The position numbers and the translations under genes were made by a program. From NCBI RefSeq assembly GCF_009730915.1, contig NC_052480.1, forward strand, positions 20,534,419 through 20,598,418: DNA of 64,000 nt. The letters run 5' to 3'. Positions 1-12,400 of this stretch are shown here, piece after piece. The notes below the pieces were generated by a model. The model had not been told where the DNA came from, did no database searches, and saw only the letters and a list, made by a program, of their open reading frames with translations. This stretch comes from Dioscorea cayenensis subsp. rotundata (taxonomy: Eukaryota; Streptophyta; Magnoliopsida; Dioscoreales; Dioscoreaceae). How positions within the stretch are numbered: the first letter of the stretch is position 1; each line of letters begins with the position of its first letter.

Positions 1-1466
1 AACTTGCAATAACACTTGTGGTATGCCGGTGTTCTAATTAAAAGAAAAACATAAAATTCGCTTTTGCAAAACCTAATTATTATCAATATAATGACCGGTA
101 GCACAAAGATAATTTGTTCGAAATTGAGAAGACCAAATATCCGAAGTAAGAGAAATTTTAAAAGAACAAGAAGATAATTAGGAAATTAATTTTTTTTATA
201 ATCATCATAAATAATAAGACAATATTTTGTCATAGTATTTCTTAAAACTGATTTAAAATTAGAATTAAAACCTCGAAGAAGCATTTTTTAATAAAAGAGG
301 GAATTTTAGAAAGATAAAAAGGTTGCTCATTTTGAATAATAAATTTTGCAACTTCTTTTCTTGCATTTTCGTTATTAAAAATAAAATTTCCCATAGTAGA
401 ATCAATAAAACTAATTTGCATTTGGGTGGGATCATGTGGCTTTTGCGGCATGCTTGTCGAGCATGCCTTTTTAAATGCCCCCCACACACACACACACACA
501 CACAAATCCCCTAGGAAGTTTTGCAAGAAAAATATTTTTTACATTTTTAACAAACTGCCCGAGTGCCTTTGTTCGGAAAATCAAGACTATCATAAAATTG
601 CCAAACCCCCGAAGTTCATTTTCTAGAGCTTGATGGAGGGTGGTTACTACATGGACCAATATTTGGGGTCTCAAGAACATGCTTGACATCATGATCCAGA
701 GAACCTAACGGGGTATTTTCATAAAAACCAAACGGAGAATTGTTGGAGGGAAAGTTGAGAGAAGAACTGGCCGTTATGAAAATTAAAAATTAAGAACAAA
801 GGATTACCTCAATTGCTTTAACAAATAATTTAGGAAGTTGATTTTTGGTGATGATTTTCTTTTGAGTGCAATTGAGATACTTGATGAAGAACTTGAAACT
901 TTGATTTGCAAACTTGAAGCTTGGAAGTTGGAACTTAGAAGCCAAGAGAGAATTAGATTGAGAGATGAGAGAGTTTGGTGTGGAAATTTTAGTTTGAATT
1001 TAGTGGTATTTATAATTTTTTTAAATATTTTTATTCAAAAAATGTCCTCATAAACTAGCCGTTTATAGTTGTTGTAAAGGGGGGAAAATGTCATTTACAC
1101 CAAAAAGACTAAAATACCAATAAAACTAGTAGTTTGATAATTGTTGGGATGGGTAAAAGTGTCTTTCCAACAAAGCAAAAAAAATAATAATAAATTCAAA
1201 TTTTTAACCCCGATAAAAGGAAAAATAATAAAAAATTTGAATATTTGGGCCATTTGGCATTTGGCCCTCTAATGACACTTGTGGCCGTGCCGGGCTGCGT
1301 ACCGGCATGGCCCGCAGGCCAAGGAACCCCGACCTGGCACGGTCGGGGTTATGGGACATGCCCAGTCTGGGCACAGTTATGTAGTGCCGTGCTTGGGTTG
1401 GGCACGACCCAGATCGTGCTGCCTCGTGTCAGGCCTAGGCCAGCATGGCCTGGTTGACACCACCAG
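1..1466 (-). mobile_element. hAT transposon, 5' half of a minus-strand copy, continuing beyond the left edge
   Basis: The right boundary looks like a hAT terminus: read on the minus strand it starts near 1,466 with a GGTGTCAACC-type end. It is followed by a GC-rich subterminal block (1,250-1,450) full of GGCACG/GGGCATG-type repeats, which stands out against AT-rich surroundings. Further along the minus strand lies the start of a transposase with a BED zinc finger (see the pseudogene at 242-740). The left end lies outside the window, so an 8-bp target duplication cannot be checked. The short plus-strand ORFs here (838-1,053 and 1,245-1,632) are antisense noise. The hAT assignment rests on the BED finger plus the terminus. 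Confidence 0.65.
242..740 (-). pseudogene. hAT transposase N-terminus with a disrupted BED zinc finger
   Basis: Minus-strand translation from about 740 downward gives a short leader, then T-S-G-V-W-Q-F-Y (about 610-585), then an A-V-C-x2-C pair followed by K-Y-F-S-C. This is the N-terminal half of a BED finger. A (CA)n run (481-502) follows, and then G-H-L-K-R-H-A in a different frame, the histidine half of the same finger. Downstream is a segment typical of hAT transposases after the finger (A-K-F-I-I-x-N-E-Q-P-F). At least three in-frame stops and a frame change at the microsatellite make it non-functional. BED fingers bind the terminal repeats of their own transposon. The rest of the transposase, including the dimerisation domain, lies off the left edge. 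Confidence 0.7.
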
Positions 1467-3311
1467 TGATCACACCAAACCACAATTTTTTTTAGTGAAG
1501 TCATGGCTTCTGCTCTATTCACACCACCAAATATTGTCTCCTCAACTCTTCGACTACATTTTTCTATTAGAAATCAAGATAAATGTCCATATCTCGGCCG
1601 TTGCCAACCATGCTTACAATAAGGACACTTGAAAAAAACGGTGTCTTGTCTTCCAACACTTACGATGGCCTTCTATAGCCCAGTGGCCCTGTACCTTTTC
1701 TCCATCTTGTTACATAGCACCAAGTTCTCACACAATCGCTCATTCAAAGGCATCTCCAACACCATCTAAATGGATTCTAGATTTGGGTGCTTCTCATCAT
1801 CCAATCTTGTGAACCTTTAGCACTATTCACCTTACAAAGGGTTAATGAGATTATCATTGGTGATGGTAAATGCTTGATTATCACTCATATTGGCTTTCTC
1901 AGCATACCCACTTTATCAACCTTGACCTCCCCAAATACTCTATTCCAACTTTGACCAAAAAAAAAAAAAAAATCTAATTTTTGTTTTCCAATTATGAGAA
2001 AATAACAATATTGATGTTATATTCTCTATGTCTGGATATCATGTGAAGAATCATTAAACGGGGACCCTCTTCTTCAAGGACCTCAAAAAGATGGTGTTTA
2101 TCATTGGTCAGTCTCCGAAAACTTACCAGTACCACCACATGCCTTTTTGCCCACCACTCACTCCATTCTTTTGTGGAACTCATGTCTTGGTCACCTATCC
2201 AACAAAATTATAAGTTGTTTAGTTTCATCTCGTGTTCTTTCTTGCTCTTCTTAACATTTATTAAATTTTTCTTACTCTTCATGCAAAATCCATAAAAGTC
2301 ATAGGCTTCCGTTTCATGAGTCTACTATTTGATCTTCTAATCCTCCTAAATAATTTTTTTTTTCTGATGTGTGATCTTCTCCTATTCTCTCTATCAATGG
2401 GTTCAAATACTATGTTATCTTCGTTGATTATTTCACTAAATACATATGGCTACATCCTTTACGATGAAAATTAGATATCTTTGACACTTTTGTCAAATTT
2501 AAGTCTCTCGTAGAAAATTACTTCAAAACTAAAATCGTTACCTTATACATAGATAATGGGGGTGAATATGCTGAATTTTCCTAATTTCTTGCATTTAATG
2601 GGATTTCACATCTCACAACACCTCCACATGCTCTAGAACACAACGGCTTTTTCCAAACATCGTCATTACCATATTGTCGAAACTAGTCTCACATTTCTTC
2701 ATCATGCATCCATCCCTCTCACCTTTTGGCTTTTTGCCTTTACTACAACCACCTACCTCATCAATCGCTTGCCAAAATCTAATCTCTCTATGGTATCCTC
2801 ATTTGAAAAATTATATGGCCATCCACCTAACTTTCAAAAGCTTCAAGTTTTGGTTGTCAATGCTATCCATGTCTTCCTTCACCCATATACCTCTTATAAA
2901 TTGGAACCTCGATCTCGTGCTTGTGTCTTTCTAGATTACTCTTTAACATAAAGTGCTTATCTCTGCTATGCTTCAAAATATTTATTTCTCGTCATGTTGA
3001 GTTCCTTGAAGATGCCTTTCCCTTTTCAATGCTTGTTTCATCTATCTCTCCCTTGAGTCTTGACTCTATCTCCAACTTGAGTCCTTCATCATTTTCCTCC
3101 CCAACTGTCCTAGTTCCTTCCTCTTCGTGTGGTGGTGCTGCCAATTTACCTCTCTTGCGAAATGATGAACACCCATCCTCAGTCTTAATGGTGACCTTTA
3201 ATGATAATTCTTCACCAACAAATCCTTCACTAGACTTTCCTATTCCCCAGACCATTTCTCATTTTTCTAAACTTGTCGCCAATACCCAAACCAACACTGA
3301 CAACACCCCGT

Positions 3312-5160
3312 TGCGTGTGTACTGTAAGTGCACGGGTTGTCGAAGTAATAAAAGTACCCTGGTGAGTGGGTAGTCATATCCACAGGAAATAGTGATCAAC
3401 AACACAGAAACTGCTATTTAATTATAGTAAAGATGAATCAATAGTGGTGCGGACAATATCAATGTGAAAAGAAAAGAAATAAAGAAAACAAGAAAGAGAG
3501 ACGCAATAAAATGAGAAGAAAGGTAATCGATAGAAAGTGGGGCACCCGGACATTGCTCATCCTATGACTATTGCTTCAAGTACAAGACCAATCATTATGT
3601 GTCCCAACTGATGTCTAATAAGTCATGGAAATCCTTAAACACATGGTCCCAAACCTAAGGTCAACCATGAATAACCCTACACTATGTCCCTACGGAGAAA
3701 TCGCTTAATCTCAACACCTCACACTGTGAAAGGCTGCTTAACACTCTAGGGTCTCTAAGTGATAACCCCTATTCCCTAATCTAGATCTAACCCTTTGGTC
3801 CAGGTGAAAGACCCCTAGTTTCAATTAAGCCCCAGCACTAACGATTAATGCAATGCTTCACTCTGTCGCTTGCGCAACTAAGCCCCAGCGGAGTTCCTAT
3901 CTTAGTGCTTCACTCTATTGTGACCGCAAAGAACTTTTGGAACACGGAGGCATGATAAATCACACCGGAAGGGAAAAAGGACGTTCCGCTACCTCTCGAC
4001 TCACCCTCTCAACCCTCTCTAATCTAGCTTTGTCTAACCCTCATGGTGTGTCGCTCATCCACAAGGATTACCAAGATGGATTCTCAACTCTAGTGTCACT
4101 CTAAGGGAAAATCACTTCAACAAGCATTTGAGATTGGAACTCAATTAGAACATCAATTAAAGAAAACATAATAAAAGGTCAATGAAACAAAATCATCCTA
4201 GGGTTTACAAGTCCAAGTACCCATGAGAGGTTTAGCTCTCCATGGAGCAAGTTACAATTAATAATAAAATCAAAAGTAAAAACATGCAATCCATAAGTGA
4301 AACCCCCTTGGTGTCCGTGTCGATGGTCTAGTGGAGTAGCCTCTTCTTCTTTAAAGGTTCCCTCATCAAGCCTAGGGCACACCTCACCGAATCGATGCCG
4401 ACGAAAGCTCCCCCAATAACTATCTTCCAAAGGAACACGCTGTTGAAGGTCGTAGAGACACTCCAAAAGCCTTGCCAAAACCTCTCCAAACCCTAGCCGC
4501 GAGCGCCTCCAAAGATGGGAAAAAGATGAGAAAAGGATTGGAAAAAGGATCACTAAAATGGATGAAGTCATGGCTTTAAATAGGCTGGAATCGGGCATCC
4601 ACATGGGCATGTTGAATTTCCACACGCTTGTGTGAATTCTTAGAACTTCAGTTTTCTGCAAGCTGTGAACAGTAGTTGCTACATACTTTGCTATAATGAT
4701 TTGCTGTGGTACTGCTACAATATTTCGCCAAAATGTTTCTGAATCCACACTCTTCATCGAGGCCACATGAATGGGCACACATCCATGTGGTAGATCACGT
4801 TGTGTCTTCAATAAAAATCACATTGACGTAGATCTTGCTAGCCTTGCACAAGTCAGAACACGCGAATATGACTGCCTATGTGTCCCTCTGAACCATGTAT
4901 TTACTTGAGCACAGTAGAGGTTGGCACACAATCATGTGCCTTTGAGCACAACTTGTGTCTTCGCGTTTGTTCACTCCAAGATTTCATCAACAAAGTGCAT
5001 TCACGATCTACTTTTGGTTTCTTTCTTTCATAATCGTCTCCACAACCCTACATGCGCAAAAGAACACAAATACACATGTATAAGCGATAAAATTTGAGAA
5101 AAGTAATGCTCAATGTAAGAAAAGAATACTTCATATTCTTAATACACAAGCACTTATCAA
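3312..5160. mobile_element. Probable solo LTR inserted in the copia element
   Basis: Copia coding sequence stops near 3,310 and resumes near 5,165. The intervening 1.85 kb has no transposon coding domain. It begins with a TGTACTGTAAGTGCACGGG-type start and ends in GCACTTATCA, a TG...CA arrangement typical of plant LTRs. It includes leader-like repeats of the CACACGCTTGTGTG kind. I could not find a clean 5-bp target duplication, so the exact borders are uncertain by about 10 bp. A 210-codon minus-strand ORF inside it (4,179-4,811) resembles no family I know and looks like chance. Confidence 0.5.
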
Positions 5161-6213
5161 ACCCTCATCCTCTGCTCACTCTCTCCAAAAATAAATTCAT
5201 AAACTAAATCCCAAATATTGCCTCGTCTCTAACCCTCAACCACTATATTATACCCACATTGAGACCCAAGCCCTGCTCCTTGATGGCGCTCTGCTATACC
5301 CATTGAGTTTGATGACCTTCTTCATAATGGTACATCTGAACTTTTTCCTCCTTATGGCTTACAGAATATCATAGGCTAGAAATGGGTGTTTCATATCAAA
5401 CGTAATCTTGATGACTCTATTGACAAATACAAAGCTCATCTCATTCAGTCCATTAGTGAAGCCTATCACTGTTGACCTTGTTATGAGTTTGGTATTATCA
5501 TGTAATTGGTCTTTTTGGAAACTTGATGTCAACAATGGGTTTCTCCATAATTTTCTTAACAAAGAAGTTATATGACACAACCCCTTGGCATTATTAATGC
5601 TAATTTTCCTTCTTACATTTGCAAACACAAGAAAGACATTAATGGTCTTAATCAAGCACCTCGGGCATGGTATCAAGAATTGCGTGAATTTTTATTTCAT
5701 TGGGATTTGTTCCTACACAGCCACACATGTCGCTCTTTGGGTTCAACCGTGATGTTCTCACTGCATACTTCTTGGTATATGTTGATGATTTGATTCTCAC
5801 CGATAACGATAATGCTTTTATTTCTCATACTATTGGGTAGTTAGCTGCAAAGTTCTCTATCAAAGACTTAAGGCTACTATCCTATTTACTTGGTATTGAA
5901 GTATTTCCTACACTAACACTCATGCTTTCTCTCTCAAAGAAAATACATTATTGACTTGCTTGCTTTGCACAACATGCTCTCTTTTAAACCATTTCATACA
6001 CCTCTTGCAGTTAATGCTATGTTTTAAATTTCTGATGGATCTCCACCCATAGATACTACTTTGTATAGACAAGTAGTCAGTAGTTTTCAGTATCTCCTTG
6101 TTACTTGACTGGACATTGCTTTCACAGTTAACAAGCTCTTGCCATATATGCATGCACCTTCTGTAACTCATTAGTGCACCCCCTACGATATCTCAATGGC
6201 ACCCATGATCTTG

Positions 6214-6267
<54 letters not shown>

Positions 6268-6744
6268 ACTGTTTCATAGATGATGACTTTATCGAGAACC
6301 CAAATGGTTGCACATCCACGGGTGCCTATGTTCTTTTTCTTTGGTCCTAACCCCATCTCTTGGAGATCAAAGAAGCAATGATCTGTGGCCCATTCTTCTA
6401 CAGAAGCTGAATATAAAGCGATTACTTCTGCCATATCTGAAGTTTGGTGGGTCTAGTATCTAGTTAGTGAACTTGGAGTATCATTACCTTCTACATAGGT
6501 TATATATAGTGATAATATTGGTGCAACAAATCTTTATGCTAATCCAATGTTTCACTCTTGTATAAAGCACATCTCTATTGACTATGATTTTGTTTGAGAT
6601 CTTATTCAATGGTCTATACTTCGTGCGTCCCATGTCTCTTCCATTGATCAGCTTGCCGACGCTCTTACTAAGGCTCTTTCTCAGACTCGACTAAGGGACC
6701 TAGTCTTCAAGATCGGTGTCTCCTCTAGATCACCATCTTTAGGG

Positions 6745-6935
6745 GGCCTAATAGGATCTTTAAGGATTTGATTAGATCTTTGAAATATTCTATCAATCTT
6801 CTAAATTAGGATAGTTATTTGAATTATTTTATTTTCTTATTCTTATGTCTATGCTTTGCATTATGATTCTATATATACACATCCTACATTATGAATAAAG
6901 AAGGTGAAGATTATTTAGTATTAAGTCCCTTCAAA
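6745..6935 (+). repeat. 3' LTR of the left copia element
   Basis: It starts just after a polypurine tract with TAATAGGATC (a decayed TG start). It contains a TATA-like CTATATATACA near 6,868 and AATAAAG near 6,895. The right border is approximate because no 5' LTR is available for comparison. Confidence 0.5.
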
Positions 6936-7129
6936 TACTTGGATAAGGATGGTGATAAGTTCAACAATACTCTCTAGAAATTGAATGAAAGTTATAAAGT
7001 CTTGGTTGATTTAATTATTATATAAGTCAACTTGGATAAAGAGGATAACACAATTAAAAAGCAATTTTGATCATTTTGTGAATATAACAAAATGATGGTT
7101 TGAATTGATATTTCATTTCTAATAGATGG

Positions 7130-8007
7130 TGGCACGGGTAGTCCACTTTACCCTTAATTCTGGAAAATTAGATGCCCGAGTAAAATTTCTTTATTTTGTT
7201 AGCTAGCATGGGAGGATATACTACTTACCCTAGGTAGGATTTCCTTTGCCTTCGAACTGCTGATGTCCACTGTGGAAATGTTGATGGATTGCTTTCAAAA
7301 AAGGGTGTAACTTTCAAAACGCCACATATACATGTGTTCTATGCCACAAAGCTTCTAAGACAGTGAAACACCAATTCCTTGATTGTGATTTCTCGAAGCA
7401 AATTTGATCCTTCTTCATCCAAGCTTTTGAACTACACTCATTTCCACAAAACATCTCTAAGATTTGGACCGCATGGTTTTCATCATTACAATTACAAAAC
7501 CGGACCCTTTGGAACCTTAGTTCAAGAGCTATTATGTGGAATATATGGCTGGAATGAAATTATCGCATATTTCAATTACTTGTGTTGCCTTCTTATTCTA
7601 TAATGATTAAAATTGCTAATATGCTTTTTTCTTGGTTTTCAACAGCTCCAGACAATCAATAGCAATCTCTCAACGAGGCATCCCAGAGGATAAAATGGTT
7701 CCTCAACTTCATAAGTGCAAGGGTTTCCAACCAAATCGGCGATTCAGATCATAATCAAGCCCTGGAGTAGGTTACTCCTCCTATCAGCCTGAGTAGGCTT
7801 GTGCTTCCAGACAGTGGCCCTTGCCCACTAGGTTGTTTTCTTCTTTTTCTGTTTCTATTGGCTTGCTCTTTCCTTGTTGTTTCAGTGCCTTACCTCTGGT
7901 GAGAGACTTATGGTTTTTTTCTTTTCTTGTTTGTTTGTGTTTGATATGTTTCTTTCAGTCTTTTTATTTCAATAAAGCTGTGGTTTATCCATTTTCTTCA
8001 AAAAAAC
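7130..8007 (+). mobile_element. LINE fragment, family B, 5'-truncated
   Basis: The plus strand encodes a decayed zf-RVT domain, the zinc-binding region downstream of plant LINE reverse transcriptase. K-x-R-C-P-type residues are followed by an N-F-Q-N-A-x-Y-x-C-V-L-C-H cysteine cluster spread over several frames (7,150-7,600). The 3' UTR (7,800-8,000) ends with AATAAAGCTGTGGTTTATCC and a short A run. The minus-strand fragment at 34.7-35.75 kb shares both the zinc domain and the GGTTTATCCA 3' end, so the two form one family. The truncated 5' end is normal for LINE retrotransposition. Confidence 0.7.
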
Positions 8008-9482
8008 AATCGATATTCCATAGTTCATAGTATAATTAAAGACGACATTTGAAACAATTGAACCAAAAATTAGTTAGCATGAATGGAAGATCTTCCTATT
8101 TAAAACACTAACTGAAGCTAATCTCATCATCAAAATAGTCATTGAAGCTAATCTCATCATCAAAGAAAGGGAACGAGAAGCTCTCCCATTCAAGATAACA
8201 TCTAATTAGAACTTGAAATCCATTATTTTGGGGAAAAACAAAGGAAAACAAGCTAAGCAGCAAGTGAAAAGTACTACCTCGAATAGAGAAAGCCGAGCAC
8301 TAACTAGCCAAGTAGCGTGACATTAACTGTATTTCATTAACTGTAATTAATTTATAATAATTTTTAACAAATCATTTTTTAATTATATAATTTCCATCAA
8401 ATAAATTTATGTATTTAATTAAAAGGTTTAAAATATAAATCTATATATGTGTGTAATATGTAATATGCCATTAGCTGACATTCTAGGAAGGTCCACAAAA
8501 CTAAAAAGTAATAGAGAGGCTAGGACAACCTCAAAAAATGAAAACAGAGAAAGGATATGGGTATAATAAGTTCATGTCTTATCTTGTATTTGATGCATAC
8601 TGGATATCTCATCGGATATTAGTTTTTTTAATCTTATTTTACATGTGAAATGGATCAAATAATGACATGGTATGTATGAATTATATATAAATAGATAAAT
8701 TGCCCATTATATTATTTTTTTAAAAGACTTTTTGGACCTATTTCCTTGTCAATAGGCTTCTCTTCCGACGATTGAAAGGAGGAGGGATATATATGGTGAA
8801 ACCATAGATGAGAGAGAGAAACCAACTAAATGGGCATATATATATATAATCCTATTTTAGGCATTTCTATACTGACCCTGCTAATATGAGTAGTAATCAT
8901 GTGACGGGTAATACAAAAGAGTTAATAGCATAAAGCTATCATATCTTGTTGGCTGACCAAATAAAAGATAAGAGTAGGATATGATAGCTTATCTTGTCCA
9001 ATCCTCCATATCCTATCGACCAAACGAGCCCTAAATTTTAATTACATGTAATTTCACTAACATTCTAATTTAAAAAAATTAAAAATCAATTTAAATATAC
9101 TGAGAATAATTTGATATATTGCAAATATAGTAATCAAATAATAATTATTATTTTTAAATTATAATAAATATTTTAATAAAAACAAATCACTTGACAAATA
9201 CTTACTATTATATTACTAAACTAAATTCAAAATATATTATATAAAACTTATAAACTATTTAAAAGATTTAAATGGTCTTAAAATTTTCGATTCAACTCAT
9301 TTCATTAAAAGTTGATAACAATTTTTTATTATAATTATATTAGTTTTGAGGTTTGACAGTAAACACAAGTTGTCATCCGTCAATAGTACCACAAGAATTA
9401 TAGTTAACATAAGATGAGATGTGTTTAAAATCTTTTAATGGGTCAACTATATGTCGATTTGGATTCTACCTAAATAAGTACA
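8008..9482. other. AT-rich region without genes; possible decayed MITE end
   Basis: No coding sequence is recognisable. Near 9,020-9,031 the plus strand reads CCAAACGAGCCCTAA. On the other strand this matches the GGGCTCGTTTGG-type terminus of PIF/Harbinger (Tourist-like) MITEs next to a TAA target. I could not locate a convincing opposite end, so no element is delimited. Confidence 0.3.
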
Positions 9483-9487
9483 GAAGT

Positions 9488-12400
9488 TGTGGTATTTTGG
9501 TCTTTCCTTATGTGTTGATTGAATATTTGAGTCGAGTTCTTTTGTTTTTAGGTCGGTACGGCTTTCCAAACTCTTTGGAGAGTGTAGTGGGAATCCTAGA
9601 GGTGTGTGGGCTGTGCATAGGTTGTAGAGCCCACTTATGAGATGGGGCTGTGCGGCTATGCACCAGGCTACACACCATGGCCTGGTGGGTGCGCGGTCTC
9701 CTGTGGGAGATGCACACCAGGCCTCACACCATGGTCTGGTGGTGTGCGGCCTCCTACCCTGGCTGCACACTAGGCCACTGACGCAAATGTAAGATCTTTT
9801 TAAGCCCTTTTTGAGAGTTTTTTTCTTGGTGTTTTCTATCTCACCCTCCCTTCCTCTCCTCTTCTCATCCATTGCTATTCTTTGGAGATTAAGGGTTTGG
9901 TTTGGATGATCTCTTGGCCTTGCTAGTGGAGCTTGAAGATCAATCCATCCTTGCTTGAGGTAAGCTCTCATTCTCTCATTCATTCTTCATAGTTTGGATG
10001 GATGGGTGGAGCTAGGGTTAGATTGTGAGCTTAAAATAGAGCATGATATTTGTTCTTATTTTTTTCTTATTGTTGGTGGAACTTGAGAGGAGTATTTCTT
10101 GCATTGTATCCCTTCAATCTTATGGAATCCTTGAACCTTCTTCTTCCTTGTTTTTGGAGATTACTATAGTTCTACTATAGCACTGGCGAATATTGGTTGT
10201 TTCGTTGCTTTCTTGGTTTGGATTGAAGCCAAGAACCCTTAGAAACTCATTAGAAATCTTGAAACCTTGTTGCGAGCGAATCCTAGGACCGGTTTTAGGG
10301 TTGCATTGCATGTTTAAACCTAGGGTTTTATTCTTGTCCTTGCTTGTTTAATTCTTGCTTGTTGGTTGGTTGTGTGTGTGTTTGGTTGGTTAGGTGGTGA
10401 AAGCTCATCGTGAGGCAAGGAGCCAGCGGAGGAGTAGTTTGCTCGGGGTTTCTTCGCCTAAGTTGTGAGTTGGGTTTGTGATGCATAATTCTATTGGAAT
10501 ATTACTCATAAATCATAATTGCTTTAATTGTGATTTATCCATGATTTTATCAATATGAATTGATAGTTTGATCATTTTGAAAAATAAATTCCATGTTATT
10601 GAATTATACATGATACTTTCAATGTTTGGATGAATGTGTTTATGATTATACTTGTATTTTAGAAATTTATGGACCCTATGATGAGAGATACATGCATTGA
10701 ATGATTTTGATGGTTGTAACCCGCCTGCTGCAGTAGAGGGTCCCATAGGACAGCCTTTAGAGGTGGAGTGGAGGACTTAGTTTATTTATCTATCTTAGGT
10801 GGCGCGTAGAACCCTGACTAGATGTACATCGAGAATCCTGAGTCACCATATGGACCCGGTGGGTCAATGTCAAGGATATGAGAATCTTGATGGCTCTAAA
10901 CTTTGTTGTGGCCATGACTATTGTTTGGAGGGTTTTCTAGACCATAAATCGATTTATCGAGATGCGAGCATGGTATTTGTGAAACACACTAGTTTAATCC
11001 TAGCCGTCAGATCTTATTTAAATTTTTAAAACTTTTGAGTTATTTAGCTTACCTCCATATCTTATCCCAATAACTCCCAGATCATGGTGAGAAGGCCCTG
11101 GAACCCACGAGCGATGAGCACCCCATCAAGCTATTTTTATTTGAATCGGAGACCTAGCCTTCTCTTCCTCTTCTTGGTTTCATGAGGTGTCGGCGGCGAG
11201 GAGGAGGGAAGGATCTCACCATCAAAGGTTTTTTCACTACTACTTTTGAGGTGAGCATCCTCTTACTCAGATCTAGGTTATGCGGTAGAATTCTTTTTAT
11301 CTTCTGAATCATGATATGGTATTGTTTGATGTTAAGGAATGATATGTTAACTTGTCTTTGTGTGGAGATGTTGATATTACTAAGTTGCAAATTAGATTTA
11401 ATATTTGTTATGATTACTTTGTTAACATGGTATTTCCATGTTGATGGTTGTCATCTAAAGTAGTAACGTGGGAATCTAGATGGATTGGATGTGTAGAGCA
11501 TCTATTGATTTTCTCTAGTTGTAAGTTTGTGTGGAGTTTGCCTGTGAATTAAAGTCAAAACTTTTTATACTTTTAATTAAATGTTTTCCATAGGTTGCTT
11601 TCGGTGCTTAAGTGGCTAGATTTGAAGTCCTGAGTATTATATATATATATATATACACATAAATATAATTGATGGGTTGGTTTTAGGGTGCATGTTAGGG
11701 TAAGAATTTAATTCATTGTGCATCCCTGTGTTTGCTTGCATAGTTACAGTTTTAGAGCCTTGATAATGGTTAACCAATGCTTAATGTTTGTATTTAAGCT
11801 TTGAAATCTAAGTCAAGGTGTAATGTTCATGTTTTAGGGCAATCTTGATTTTAGTGTCCAAGTGGGTTCTATAGTTTGGGGAATTTTTCCAGGTAAGTAA
11901 ATCACATATAAACATGTATATATGCATATATTAAATTTCTGGTTACCGACAACGATTTACATAATTAATTAAATAATTTGGGTTTTGTTGTTAAAAGAAT
12001 AATATACTAATTAAATGTTTTGGGTTTTGATTGTGGGCATATCTTTATTGTCATAATTTATAAATCATTCATTTATATATTTGTTTATTTAATCGATTGA
12101 TTTCTGATAATTTACTTAATTATGGATCACACATTTTAACAGTAATTGTTCAGTTATTACATGATTAACTTATTTTGTTTTTATGATGAAATTATAGAAA
12201 CACTTATTACTTGTAAAGTAATGAATTGTTTTGAGATTTATTATTCAAAGTCTTATTTATTAACTTAGTTATTGATTTCTTATATATTTAATCATTTATC
12301 GGATTAATTATTGGGTTGTTAACTATGTTTACTTAATTTTTATTCATTATTTGTTTTACGGGTTAGATTATGAAAATATTGTTATTTAATTATCGATTTG

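Larger units (their letters stand above)
1480..6935 (+). mobile_element. Ty1/copia retrotransposon, degenerate, split by an LTR-like insertion
   Basis: The polyprotein can be followed in order despite many stops and frameshifts. A decayed gag zinc-knuckle region lies near 1,580-1,640. A protease motif related to D-S-G-A-S-H-H, here D-L-G-A-S-H-H, is near 1,770-1,800. The integrase zinc region and core span 2,150-3,030. Reverse transcriptase covers 5,360-5,930 with an intact YVDD at 5,778-5,789. A copia-type RNase H tail covers about 6,380-6,720, ending with the usual K-I-G-V-S-S-R-S-P segment. A polypurine tract (TTTAGGGGGCC, near 6,740) precedes a short 3' LTR containing a TATA-like box and an AATAAA. 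A (TC)n run (6,215-6,265) interrupts the RNase H region. No 5' LTR is visible. The order protease-integrase-RT-RNase H defines the superfamily. Confidence 0.85.

Noticed and set aside
838..1053. 71-codon plus-strand ORF rich in Glu and Leu
   Set aside because: It lies antisense in the 5' region of a minus-strand hAT element and matches no family.
1245..1632. GC-rich ORFs resembling coding sequence
   Set aside because: The composition comes from the hAT subterminal repeats and the reading has no domain.
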